Below are positions 23,781 to 32,821 of a stretch of 48,475 nt of DNA, piece after piece (within the stretch, counting starts at the first letter, position 1; each line of letters begins with the position of its first letter). The stretch is from positions 1-48,475 of the forward strand of contig CAYPHJ010000025.1 of assembly GCA_964410485.1 (NCBI GenBank), given 5' to 3'. A model generated the notes under the pieces. The model did no database searches and was not told the DNA's origin. It saw nothing but the letters and a program-made list of their open reading frames with translations. The DNA is from CAYPHJ01 sp964410485 (GTDB lineage Bacteria > Desulfobacterota > Binatia > UBA9968). The position numbers were made by a program, and so were the translations under genes.

Positions 23781-26700
23781 ATGATCAAGGCCGTCAAGCT
23801 CTGCGGTTGTCTTGCCTTCATCGGATTTCTCGTTGTCGTTGCCACATCTCTCGCTTTTTATCACTTGGTGCGGGTTGGCGATTTTCGGCGTTTTTTGATC
23901 AGTCAACTCGAGCAGCAAACAGAGCTGCGGCTCCAACTTGGCGAGGCCGACTTGGAGATAGGTACAATTCTCGGCGTGAGTTTTCGCGACCTTGCCTTGG
24001 CTGAGCCGGGGCGACACCAACCGGAAATAGTCGCTGAACGCATAACCGCGCGGGTGGCGCTTAAGCCACTGTTACAACGTCAGTTGATCTTCTATGAGAT
24101 CCGTCTGTACAACCCGAAGATCCGTTTGAGTCGAGAGGCAGGAGGTCGCATTCCGTTGCTGGAGAAGCTCCTCGAGTTCTCCTCTCTTAAACAGGAGCAA
24201 ACGGGAGTTGCTCTCGATTTGCGCACAGTAAAAGTCGACGGTGGCGAGGTCTTTTTTGACGATCAGGAAGGTAAGAAAAATGCTCTTCCCACCCGAGTGC
24301 GGGGGATCGAGCTGGATATCGAATTCCTTCGGGGTGAAAGACTGCGCGATCGTATCCGGGAGCAATTCCAGCCAAAACAGGCTCGACCGCATGGAGCGGC
24401 CCTCGAATTTGCCTTCAAGGGCGTCGTGGAAAGAAGCGGCCAGTGGGGGGCATTGCGCGTAAATGGCAGTATGATGTTTCCGCCGGGCTCACGCGATTAC
24501 CGCGCTGCTTGGTGGAGCGCACAGATCGATTCCGCGGATTGGCCGGCCGAACTATTTTTCGCATTCACCGGAAACCGCCTGCCCGTCGAGTCGGTTAATG
24601 GGCTTCTTACGCCACGATTTCAGATTGATCGCCAACCCGGGGGAACTCTTCGTATCAAAGGGCATGTTGTATTTGCGCGCCTGGGTGTGGACGCACCCGC
24701 CGTTTTCGCCACCTCGCTGGCTCCCGGCGATGGCCGGGTTGAATTCGACCTCGACTGGGGAGCGTCGCGGCTGGCGGTTCATCGCTTGGATCTTCAATCC
24801 GACGAAATCGCATTCGCCCTAGCGGGCGGTATCGAGGCTTTCGACAGCAGCGATCCCCTGTTTCAGCTAACAGTGGCCGTGCCGTCCACATCCGTTGTTC
24901 ACTTAAGGCGCTATCTCCCGTTGCAAGCGATATCGTTTTCGCCGGTCGAATATGGCCTGAGTATGTTCGAGCAAGGAGAAGTCCAACTGAACGAGTTGGA
25001 GTTGCGGGGGCGTGCCAGCGAGTTAAGCCGCCGCGCCCCTTTGGATCTCCGGCGGTCGATCCGCTTCGAGGCGTTGCTGCAAAATGTTTCGGTCAGGCGG
25101 TTAGGTAACGGTTATTTGCCGCTGCGCAACCTGGAAGCAAGAGTTCGCTTTGAGCAGGGCGTTTTCTTCCTGACCGATATCAAGGGAAGCTATGGCCGAT
25201 CGTTTCTGAAGAATGGACATGGGAAGTACGAACCGCTAAATTCGGGTGGCGCCAATCTCGAATTGCGCCTTACAGGTGACGTTGACTTGACGCAGCTCCC
25301 TGACCAGCTGAATGCCGGCTTCTTTCCGGACCAACTGGCGGGATTTGCCTCTACCATCCAAGAGATCGGCGGTAAAGGGCAGCTGAATCTCAGCCTTCAG
25401 CGAAAGGCGAACACACCGCTGCAATTCGAAGCTAAAGTCGGGGTGCAGGAGGGGTGGCTGCGACTGGAGGAATTTCATTTGACGGAACTGAAGGGTGATC
25501 TCTTTTTTACACCCAAAGAACTTAGAGCGGAAAACGTCAGGGCTGTTATGGGTGGAGGGGCAATACAGGCGCGCTTGTCTGTCAAGGACCACGACTCCGA
25601 CGGGGGGAGTTTCGATTTCATCGCTGAGTCAGCGGGTGTCAAAGCGGGGCTCGTTTCCAGCTTGCTGTTGTCATCGGGGTCGCTGGACGATCCGGGTATT
25701 GTTCGCGGATGGATGCGTTACCAGGGTGCTTTGGCGAGGCAAGAAGAACGAAAATTCACTGCTGCTTTGGACCTGTTTAATGTCCGCCTAGCGCTCCAGC
25801 CCCTGCTGCAGCCGGTTCGCGAACTGAGCGGCAGAGTAGTGGTTGACGAGCGGGGTATTGATTTTCAAGGGCTAAAAGGACTCTTCGTCGGCTCTCCCGC
25901 TCAGTTTAGCGGCCGCTGGCGGTTTGACGGAAAGCCGCAACTGACTTTCGACTTTAGCGCACCCCATATGGATGTCAGCCAGGTACTGTCGCAACTCGAT
26001 ACGGACGCGAGCGATTTTTACGGAAACTTTGCAGCAGCAGGCAGGGTGACGCTTGGAAAAGGGCGTCTCGAGACGTTTGAATTTGCCGATTTGAAGAGCG
26101 CTTTGGCTATCGAGGGGCGCATGTGGCGGCTTACCCAACTAACGGCGCGCTCGAGTTCTGGCGTCGTTCTTGGCACTGCCACTATCGCGGACCACCCGGA
26201 GGCGTTTGGATTTACCGTTGAGCCGATTGTGCAAGGCGTGCCCGTGCGAAATCTTTTGGACTGGTTCGACGCCGGTGAGATTGACATTACGGGCAGGGCC
26301 CACCTTACCGGTCAATTTCAGTCGATCGGCAGGAACGGCCCGGAGCGCAAGAAAAACCTGAATGGTTCCTTTAAGCTGGCGATAGAGGATGGCACCATCG
26401 GCCGTCTTCGCGTGATTGTGCAAATCCTGAACTTACTCGATCTGTCTCGTTGGTTCACGTTACAGATGCCGGATCTTACAAGTAAAGGCATTCGCTTTCG
26501 CAGCATCACCGGCGATTTTAAAGTCACCGACGGGGTGTACTCCACGCAGAATTTGTTTGTGGACAGCGATGATTTGCGTATGACCGGCGAGGGGCGAATC
26601 GATGTCGTGGGAGACCAGATCGATTTCATCGTAGCCGTACGTCCGTTTGCCGGTATCGATTCCGTCATCAATCACATACCGTTGATCGGCCGGAGCATTG

Positions 26701-26867
26701 CGGCTATAAAGAATTCCATTCTGGTAGCGAGCTTCACGATCCGCGGGCCTATCGATAATCCCATCATCACGCCAGCGCCTCTAAGCACGCTATCGGAAGT
26801 CTTTCTGGGCGTACTGGGTATCCCTGGTGCCATTATCGGGTTAAAAGGCGAGACGGCGGTTCAATGA
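23781..26867 (+). CDS. AsmA/YhdP-like envelope protein
   Basis: 1,028-residue protein anchored by one N-terminal helix (LCGCLAFIGFLVVVATSLAF) with a large periplasmic part. This is the layout of the AsmA-like family (TamB, YhdP, YdbH), which forms long hydrophobic grooves and is implicated in moving phospholipid to the outer membrane. Supporting segments are the early LRLQLGEADLEIG and ITARVALKPLLQRQLIFYEI, and the C-terminal part with FKVTDGVYSTQNLFVDSDDL, MTGEGRIDVVGDQIDFIVAV and FTIRGPIDNPIITPAPLS, which is typical of the AsmA_2/DUF3971 C-terminus. ATG 23781 is chosen because the conserved anchor starts there. The stop overlaps the next gene by four bases. Confidence 0.85.
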   Translation: MIKAVKLCGCLAFIGFLVVVATSLAFYHLVRVGDFRRFLISQLEQQTELRLQLGEADLEIGTILGVSFRDLALAEPGRHQPEIVAERITARVALKPLLQRQLIFYEIRLYNPKIRLSREAGGRIPLLEKLLEFSSLKQEQTGVALDLRTVKVDGGEVFFDDQEGKKNALPTRVRGIELDIEFLRGERLRDRIREQFQPKQARPHGAALEFAFKGVVERSGQWGALRVNGSMMFPPGSRDYRAAWWSAQIDSADWPAELFFAFTGNRLPVESVNGLLTPRFQIDRQPGGTLRIKGHVVFARLGVDAPAVFATSLAPGDGRVEFDLDWGASRLAVHRLDLQSDEIAFALAGGIEAFDSSDPLFQLTVAVPSTSVVHLRRYLPLQAISFSPVEYGLSMFEQGEVQLNELELRGRASELSRRAPLDLRRSIRFEALLQNVSVRRLGNGYLPLRNLEARVRFEQGVFFLTDIKGSYGRSFLKNGHGKYEPLNSGGANLELRLTGDVDLTQLPDQLNAGFFPDQLAGFASTIQEIGGKGQLNLSLQRKANTPLQFEAKVGVQEGWLRLEEFHLTELKGDLFFTPKELRAENVRAVMGGGAIQARLSVKDHDSDGGSFDFIAESAGVKAGLVSSLLLSSGSLDDPGIVRGWMRYQGALARQEERKFTAALDLFNVRLALQPLLQPVRELSGRVVVDERGIDFQGLKGLFVGSPAQFSGRWRFDGKPQLTFDFSAPHMDVSQVLSQLDTDASDFYGNFAAAGRVTLGKGRLETFEFADLKSALAIEGRMWRLTQLTARSSSGVVLGTATIADHPEAFGFTVEPIVQGVPVRNLLDWFDAGEIDITGRAHLTGQFQSIGRNGPERKKNLNGSFKLAIEDGTIGRLRVIVQILNLLDLSRWFTLQMPDLTSKGIRFRSITGDFKVTDGVYSTQNLFVDSDDLRMTGEGRIDVVGDQIDFIVAVRPFAGIDSVINHIPLIGRSIAAIKNSILVASFTIRGPIDNPIITPAPLSTLSEVFLGVLGIPGAIIGLKGETAVQ

Positions 26868-27169
26868 GTCCGGCCAGGGAAACGTGGACGGTTGTGGCAC
26901 AAACAGGCGCAGTACTCAGTATGAGTGTGGAACTCCTTCTCTATACTAGAAAAGACTGTTGTCTGTGCGACGAGATGAAGAATGTAATCAGCCAGGTTGT
27001 TAATGCAAGCGCCGTAGTGCTGAGCGAAATCGATGTCGATTCCGTTCCGGATCTGCGGGACAGGTACGGAAGCGAAGTTCCCGTGCTTTTCATCAATGGC
27101 AGAAAGGCTTTTAAATACCGCGTAACCCCAAGCGAACTGGTGAAAAGGATCAGGCAAGAAAGCCGTTAG
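26864..27169 (+). CDS. Glutaredoxin-like (DUF836) thiol protein
   Basis: Small thioredoxin-fold protein with LLLYTRKDCCLCDEMK (a CxxC at the first helix), DVDSVPDLRDRYGSEVPVLF (cis-proline loop VPVL) and INGRKAFKYRVTPSELVKRI. It belongs to the DUF836 glutaredoxin-like group of unknown partner. ATG 26864 overlaps the AsmA-like stop in an ATGA, suggesting translational coupling. The conserved core really starts at ATG 26921, so the first 19 residues may not be translated. Without a signal peptide it should be cytoplasmic. Confidence 0.82.
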   Translation: MSPARETWTVVAQTGAVLSMSVELLLYTRKDCCLCDEMKNVISQVVNASAVVLSEIDVDSVPDLRDRYGSEVPVLFINGRKAFKYRVTPSELVKRIRQESR

Positions 27170-27244
27170 TCACGCGTCTGAGGGGTGTTCGTTTTGTCGG
27201 TCGTCGGTCCGGGGTCGTCAATCAGTCTTCTTTCCGGTTCCGCG

Positions 27245-29080
27245 TCATGGTTCCTGTTCGTCGCGTTTTTTCGGCCGAGCTGCCTGCTTGAGGATCTTTT
27301 TGCGCAGGCGGATTGACCGAGGGGTGACCTCGATGAGTTCATCGTCGGCAATCCACTCGATTCCCTCCTCTAGCCCCATTTCACGGTGTGGCGTGATGAT
27401 AATGTTTTCGTCGCGCCCGGCAGCGCGGATATTTGTAAGCTTCTTCTCGCGGCAGATGTTGACGTTGAGATCGACTTCCCGCGAGTATTCTCCCACGATC
27501 ATTCCTTCATAGACGTGCGCTCCCGGCGCTACAAACAGGATGCCGCGTTCTTGCAAGTGAAAGATGGCGTATGGGGTGGTGACACCTTCGCGATCCGCGA
27601 CCATGGCGCCGTTGCTGCGGGCTTGAATCGCCCCGTGCCATGGTGCCCAGCCGTTAAAAAGGGCGTTCATGATGCCTGTTCCGCGTGTGTCCGTGAGAAA
27701 GCGCGAGCGAAAGCCGATCAAACCGCGCGAGGGCACGGAAAACTCCAATCGCACCCGATTCGAGCCGGCGTGAATCATTTTGGTCATTTTGCCTTTGCGC
27801 ATGGCCAAAAGCTGGGACACAACGCCGATGAAGTCTTCCGGTATGTCGACGAGGAGCAGCTCCACGGGCTCATGGAGCGCCCCGTTGATCTCCCGCGTGA
27901 TCACAACCGGTTTCGAAACCTGGAGCTCATAGCCTTCGCGTCGCATGGTCTCAATCACGATGGCGAGCTGAAATTCCCCCCGACCGGTCACCTGAAACGC
28001 GTCGGGTTGATCAGTTTCGGTCAAGCGCAGGCTGACGTTTTTCCTCTCTTCATGCGCGAGCCGCTCGCGGAGCTTGCGCGAGGTGACAAATTCGCCTTCG
28101 CGCCCCGCCCACGGGGAATTGCTCGCGCCAAACACCATGGCGATGGTCGGCTCGTCGACCCGCAGGGGAGCGAGTGGTTTGGGGCTTTCGCGATCAGCAA
28201 CGGTGTCGCCGATACCGATATCCTCAATCCCCGCGACAGCTACGATATCGCCGGCTTGTGCCACCGGCAATTCGATCCTTTTCAAGCCTTCCCAACCATA
28301 GATCTGTGTGACTTTCGCTATATGCGCGGAGCCGTCCACACGACACAGCGTGTAATTCCCGGGCGTGAGAACGCCATTTTTTACTCGGCCGATGGCGAGG
28401 CGGCCCACATAATCATTGTAGTCGAGGTTGTTCGCCTGAAACTGGACAGGAGATGCCGGGTCTCCAATCGGCCCGGGCAGAGCGTTGATGATCAGCTGGA
28501 AAAGCGCCTGCAGGTTTTCCGCCGGTTGTTTGAGATCGCGCGTGGCGATGCCCGCGCGCGCATTGGTGTAGATTACGGGAAAATCGAGCTGCTCTTCAGT
28601 GGCGTCCAGGTCGATGAAGAGATCATAGATTTCGTCCAGAACTACCTTTGGCCGAGCATCCGGGCGATCTATCTTGTTGATACAGACGATGGGCGGGAGG
28701 CCGAAATCGAGAGCTTTTTTGAGCACGAAACGCGTCTGCGGCAACGGCCCTTCGGAGGCGTCAACAAGCAACATGACCCCGTCGACCATGGCGAGAGTCC
28801 GCTCGACTTCCCCCCCAAAGTCCGCGTGCCCCGGCGTGTCGACGATGTTGATTTTTGTGGAACCGTAGCGAATAGTCGTGTTCTTTGCCAGGATTGTGAT
28901 GCCGCGCTCCCGTTCCAGATCCAAAGAATCCATCACGCGCTCGACAACCTGCTCATTGGCACGAAAAATGCCACTCTGGCGCAACAGGGCATCAATCAAA
29001 GTGGTTTTGCCATGGTCGACATGCGCGATGATGGCGATGTTACGAATATCCTCGCGTCGCGGCGGCGAAAGTGAAGCCAT
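27245..29080 (-). CDS. typA: Ribosome-associated GTPase TypA/BipA
   Basis: Translational GTPase of the EF-G-like family that aids ribosome assembly and stress adaptation. G1 AHVDHGKTTLIDALL, switch RGITI, G3 DTPGHADFGGEVER and G4 NKIDRPDARP are in the first 150 residues. Domain II and III motifs follow (VTGRGEFQLAIVIETMRREG), and the BipA-specific C-terminal part has RAAGRDENIIITPHREMGLE. It is full length at 611 residues. A TTGACA-17-GATAAG promoter ends only five bases before its ATG. It converges with the glutaredoxin-like gene across a 75-base gap. Confidence 0.96.
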   Translation of the reverse strand: MASLSPPRREDIRNIAIIAHVDHGKTTLIDALLRQSGIFRANEQVVERVMDSLDLERERGITILAKNTTIRYGSTKINIVDTPGHADFGGEVERTLAMVDGVMLLVDASEGPLPQTRFVLKKALDFGLPPIVCINKIDRPDARPKVVLDEIYDLFIDLDATEEQLDFPVIYTNARAGIATRDLKQPAENLQALFQLIINALPGPIGDPASPVQFQANNLDYNDYVGRLAIGRVKNGVLTPGNYTLCRVDGSAHIAKVTQIYGWEGLKRIELPVAQAGDIVAVAGIEDIGIGDTVADRESPKPLAPLRVDEPTIAMVFGASNSPWAGREGEFVTSRKLRERLAHEERKNVSLRLTETDQPDAFQVTGRGEFQLAIVIETMRREGYELQVSKPVVITREINGALHEPVELLLVDIPEDFIGVVSQLLAMRKGKMTKMIHAGSNRVRLEFSVPSRGLIGFRSRFLTDTRGTGIMNALFNGWAPWHGAIQARSNGAMVADREGVTTPYAIFHLQERGILFVAPGAHVYEGMIVGEYSREVDLNVNICREKKLTNIRAAGRDENIIITPHREMGLEEGIEWIADDELIEVTPRSIRLRKKILKQAARPKKRDEQEP

Positions 29081-29085
29081 GATCT

Positions 29086-29114
29086 CTTATCGGGGAGGGC
29101 GCGAAGAATGTCAA
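29086..29114 (-). promoter_or_regulatory. Sigma70-type promoter of typA, five bases from the start codon
   Basis: On the minus strand TTGACA (complement of 29109-29114), a 17-base spacer and GATAAG (complement of 29086-29091). Only five bases separate the -10 from ATG at 29080, so the transcript would be leaderless or start just inside the coding region. Confidence 0.5.
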
Positions 29115-29148
29115 CTGCGATCGGGATCGTTTTCGCGTCGCGGGTTTA

Positions 29149-29200
29149 ACGTCTCGAGTTTCCCGCCAACGGGGTACCCGGGACCCGAGACTCGAGACCG
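29149..29200. repeat. 7-nt-period hairpin between typA and the ABC exporter gene
   Basis: Left arm ACGTCTC, GAGTTTC (29149-29162); right arm GGGACCC, GAGACTC, GAGACCG (29180-29200), with a GGGTACCC palindrome at the centre. The two arms pair imperfectly. It lies between divergent genes. Confidence 0.75.
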
Positions 29201-29220
29201 TGGCCGCTTCCACCTTTTCC

Positions 29221-29250
29221 TTGCGCAGCTCTCGTGGGCTGCGGTATTCT
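29221..29250 (+). promoter_or_regulatory. Possible promoter for the ABC exporter operon
   Basis: TTGCGC (29221-29226), an 18-base spacer and TATTCT (29245-29250), 13 bases before ATG 29264. The predicted leader is only about six bases and carries no Shine-Dalgarno sequence. Confidence 0.35.
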
Positions 29251-29263
29251 GTTCGATGCTGCT

Positions 29264-31003
29264 ATGGGACGACTGAAACATTACGTCTGGCGCTATCGCT
29301 GGCGCTACTTGGCGGGGGCCTTTTGTCTGTTTGCGACTGCGACCGTGGTGATGTTAATCCCTTGGTGGATCCGCGAGGCCGTACGCATCATCGAGAGCGG
29401 TGGCCGGATGCAGGATCTGACTTTCTACGCCGCGCTGATCGCTGTGGCAGCGTTGCTCCAATCCGTCGTTCGGACTTTTTCACGCGCCCTTCTTTTTAAC
29501 GCCGGTCGCGATGTGGAGTATGATCTTAGAAATGATCTGTTCGCTCACCTGGAGAAGCTTCCGCTCTCCTACTACCACTCCCAACGAACCGGCGATTTGA
29601 TGTCGCGGGTCATCAACGATATTTCGGCCGTGCGCGTGATGCTGGGGCCCGGGATTCTCAACTTTGTCAACGCTCCACTTTACTACTTATATGCGCTGGC
29701 GCTCATGCTCGCGATGGATGCGCGCATGACCCTCGCGGCGCTTTTGCCCTTTCCCCTGCTGGTAATCGCCGTGCGCAAATTTCGCGGCCGAATGCTCAAG
29801 AGTTCCCTCGAAGTACAGCAGCAAATGTCAGCTCTCAGCAGCCATGTTCAAGAGAATTTGAGCGGCATGCATGTGGTCAAAGCCTACACACAAGAAGGCT
29901 ATCAGACCCAAAAATTCGTGGAACTGAACGAGATCTTCCGTGAAAAAAGTTTAGAAATGGCCCAAATCCGAGGGGTCGTGAATCCCGTGATGCAAGGAAT
30001 CAGCGGGCTTACGGTGCTCATTGTGCTTTGGTACGGGGGGACGCGGGTTGTGCGGGGAGACCTGTTCGTCGCCGATATGGTTGCGTTTATCGCCTACTTG
30101 AACGTGCTGGCATGGCCAACGGCTGCGTTTGGGTGGATGCTCTCTCTCGTCGAGCGCGGCCGCGCCGCAATGAAGCGTCTGGAGGAGATCTTCAAGGTTG
30201 AGCCCGCGATTGCCGATCCCGCAAATGCGGTTGCGCTTCCTGATTTGCAGGAAGGCGTTGAGTTTCGCCACGTCTCGTTCGTGTACGATCAGCTGAAAAA
30301 TGGTCACCCCGTGCTCGAGGATATCAGTTTTTTCTTACCGGTGGGGCATACGATCGGCCTGATCGGTCGCGTTGGCTCGGGAAAGACTACTTTGGCTCAG
30401 CTTCTTCCCCGCTTGTTCGATATCTCCAACGGCGAGATTCTGATTGATGGGCGCGACATTCGTAGCCTGTCGTTGCGTGAGTTACGAAAACTGATTGGCT
30501 ATGTGCCCCAGGAACCTTTTCTTTTTTCCGCCTCACTCGAGCGAAACCTTACGTTCGGCGGCGACTCAATCTCTGCCGGAGAGTTGGACCGCGCCGTTCG
30601 GATTGCCAAACTGAACCGTGACCTGGAGATTTTTCCGGATGGAGCGAAAACGATTGTGGGTGAGCGCGGCGTCACCCTTTCTGGCGGCCAGAAACAGCGG
30701 GCGACTCTGGCACGCGCCCTGGTTATCGATCCGCCTGTACTCGTTCTGGACGATTGCTTGTCCAGTGTCGACGCCGAAACGGAATCCGAGATTCTCGAGG
30801 ACCTCAAGGTGCTTCTCAAGGACAAGACCTGCCTGATTATTTCACATCGAATCTCAGCCGTGAAGCATGCGGACGAAATTCTCGTCATCGACGAGGGGAA
30901 GATCATCGAACGTGGCTGCCACCAGGAACTCGTGGACCGGGGCGGCCTGTACGCCGACCTCTACCAGCAGCAACAGCTCACGGAGGAATTGGGACAGTTC
31001 TAG
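29264..31003 (+). CDS. ABC exporter half-transporter with degenerate Walker B (heterodimer partner 1)
   Basis: 579-residue type IV ABC exporter half: six membrane helices in the first ~310 residues and a C-terminal ATPase. Walker A is GRVGSGKTT, Q-loop GYVPQEPFLFSA, signature LSGGQKQRATLARAL and switch His LIISHRIS. The Walker B segment reads VLVLDDCLSSVD: Asp497 replaces the usual catalytic glutamate, which is the hallmark of the degenerate site in heterodimeric exporters such as TM287/288, BmrCD and TmrAB. ATG 29264 is chosen over an upstream GTG. The canonical partner gene starts six bases after the stop. Confidence 0.9.
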   Translation: MGRLKHYVWRYRWRYLAGAFCLFATATVVMLIPWWIREAVRIIESGGRMQDLTFYAALIAVAALLQSVVRTFSRALLFNAGRDVEYDLRNDLFAHLEKLPLSYYHSQRTGDLMSRVINDISAVRVMLGPGILNFVNAPLYYLYALALMLAMDARMTLAALLPFPLLVIAVRKFRGRMLKSSLEVQQQMSALSSHVQENLSGMHVVKAYTQEGYQTQKFVELNEIFREKSLEMAQIRGVVNPVMQGISGLTVLIVLWYGGTRVVRGDLFVADMVAFIAYLNVLAWPTAAFGWMLSLVERGRAAMKRLEEIFKVEPAIADPANAVALPDLQEGVEFRHVSFVYDQLKNGHPVLEDISFFLPVGHTIGLIGRVGSGKTTLAQLLPRLFDISNGEILIDGRDIRSLSLRELRKLIGYVPQEPFLFSASLERNLTFGGDSISAGELDRAVRIAKLNRDLEIFPDGAKTIVGERGVTLSGGQKQRATLARALVIDPPVLVLDDCLSSVDAETESEILEDLKVLLKDKTCLIISHRISAVKHADEILVIDEGKIIERGCHQELVDRGGLYADLYQQQQLTEELGQF

Positions 31004-31009
31004 GACAGG

Positions 31010-32821
31010 ATGACGGAACCCGCACAGCAAGAAGAGAGCCTTGGTAAAGCATACGATCTGCGGCTGATCCAACGCCTGTGGCAATTCATGCGGCCCTACA
31101 GACGTTTGTTCTGGCTTGCGATGCTACTGCTGCCCCTCCAGCAAGCCTTTGGCTTGGCACAACCCTATATCATGAAAATCGCCATTGACCGCTACATCGG
31201 CAGCGGTGATCTCTGGGGTCTTCAGGGCATGGGACTGCTGTTTTTAGGCGCTCTCGCTGGTGAAGTACTCACGCTGTTTTTCCATTATTATCTCACGATG
31301 GCTGTGGCACAGAGCTGTCTCGCCGATCTGCGCGTGGCAATCTTTTCACACGTGCAGAACTTGCCCATGAGCTATTTTGATCGAAATCCCGTGGGCCGGC
31401 TGGTGACGCGCATGACCACCGATGTCGATGTGCTCCAGGAGATGTTTTCATCCGGCGTGATGACGTTGATTTCGGATTTCTTCATGATCGCCTGTATTGT
31501 CGGCATCATGCTTTACATCGATATCCATCTAACGCTTGTGTCATTGGCTTTAATCCCGCCGGTGGTGCTGGCCATCAACTTTTTCCGGGTCAAGGCGCGC
31601 CACGCCTATCGGCAGATCCGCGAGCGCATCGCGCGGCTAAACGCCTATTTAGGCGAGGCCATCGCCGGCATGGTGGTCATTCAACTCTTCGCTCGAGAGG
31701 ACAACAGCTACCGTGAATTTGACGAACTCAATGCGGCGCACCGGGACGCCTACCATCTATCGAACATCTACGAAGCATCGCTCTATTCTATAGTCGAGGC
31801 CGCCGGTTCGATCAGCATCGCGTTGCTCCTGTGGTATGGCGGAGGCGAAGTCTTGCATGCGATGATCGGCATCGGAACGCTCGTCGCGTTCAAGGAATAC
31901 ATTCATCGCTTCTTCATTCCGCTGCGGGATTTCAGTCAAAAATACGCCGTCATGCAGTCTGCCATGTCCTCAGCCGAAAGAATCTTTCAGCTCCTCGATA
32001 CTCAGGTCACAATCGAGAGCCCACGACAGCCCGTGATTCCCCGGCCCTTTCGCGGCGAGGTTGTTTTCGACAACGTATCGTTTCAATACCGCCCGCGCGA
32101 TCCCGTTCTCCGAGGCGTATCCTTCCGTATCGCTCCGGGAGAAAAGGTGGCCGTGGTGGGGTCCACCGGGTCCGGGAAAACCACCACCATCAAGCTCCTC
32201 AATCGTTTCTACGACATCCAAAAAGGATCGATCAGGGTCAGCGGCGTCGACGTGCGGGAATGGGATCTACGCGCGTTACGCCGGAGAATCGGCGTGGTGC
32301 TGCAAGATGTATTTCTCTTCTCGGGAGACATTCGCAGCAATCTTGCCCTCGGTGATCGTTCTATTCCAATGACCCGAATTGAAGAGGCGGCCCGTTTGGC
32401 CAACGCCGACAAGTTCATTCAACAGCTGGCCGGCGGATTTTATGAGCCCGTACGCGAGCGGGGCAGCAACTTTTCCGGTGGCCAGCGCCAGTTGTTGGCG
32501 CTGGCTCGCGTGCTGGTGTTTCAACCGGAGATCCTAGTGTTGGATGAAGCGACCTCCAGCGTGGACACCGAAACCGAGGCGCTCATACAGGACGCTCTGG
32601 AGCGCGTGATGCGCCATCGCACATGCCTGGTCATTGCGCACCGGCTCTCGACGATACGCAATGCCGACCGTATTATCGTGCTCCATCACGGCGAGGTGCG
32701 CGAGTCAGGGTCACACGCGGAATTGATGGAAAAACGCGGCATTTATCACCGGCTCTACCAGTTGCAGTATGAGCGGGAACAGTTGCAAGTCGGGGCGCGG
32801 ACAGGCGTGGTCAGTCCATGA
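31010..32821 (+). CDS. ABC exporter half-transporter with canonical ATPase (heterodimer partner 2)
   Basis: 603-residue partner of the preceding protein. The membrane domain (about residues 20-320) has the coupling-helix region SHVQNLPMSYFDRNPVGRLV. The ATPase has Walker A GSTGSGKTT, signature FSGGQRQLLALARVL, Walker B ILVLDEATSSVD with catalytic Glu513, and switch His LVIAHRLS. The Glu here against Asp in partner 1 predicts one consensus and one degenerate nucleotide site in the dimer. Substrate is unknown; drugs, lipids and peptides are all exported by this family. The stop codon overlaps the peptidase start (ATGA). Confidence 0.92.
   Translation: MTEPAQQEESLGKAYDLRLIQRLWQFMRPYRRLFWLAMLLLPLQQAFGLAQPYIMKIAIDRYIGSGDLWGLQGMGLLFLGALAGEVLTLFFHYYLTMAVAQSCLADLRVAIFSHVQNLPMSYFDRNPVGRLVTRMTTDVDVLQEMFSSGVMTLISDFFMIACIVGIMLYIDIHLTLVSLALIPPVVLAINFFRVKARHAYRQIRERIARLNAYLGEAIAGMVVIQLFAREDNSYREFDELNAAHRDAYHLSNIYEASLYSIVEAAGSISIALLLWYGGGEVLHAMIGIGTLVAFKEYIHRFFIPLRDFSQKYAVMQSAMSSAERIFQLLDTQVTIESPRQPVIPRPFRGEVVFDNVSFQYRPRDPVLRGVSFRIAPGEKVAVVGSTGSGKTTTIKLLNRFYDIQKGSIRVSGVDVREWDLRALRRRIGVVLQDVFLFSGDIRSNLALGDRSIPMTRIEEAARLANADKFIQQLAGGFYEPVRERGSNFSGGQRQLLALARVLVFQPEILVLDEATSSVDTETEALIQDALERVMRHRTCLVIAHRLSTIRNADRIIVLHHGEVRESGSHAELMEKRGIYHRLYQLQYEREQLQVGARTGVVSP

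Noticed and set aside
27386..29074. 562-codon open frame on the plus strand opposite typA
   Set aside because: It is the antisense of a highly conserved, full-length typA gene. The translation shows no recognisable domain; long antisense frames are expected in GC-rich genes.
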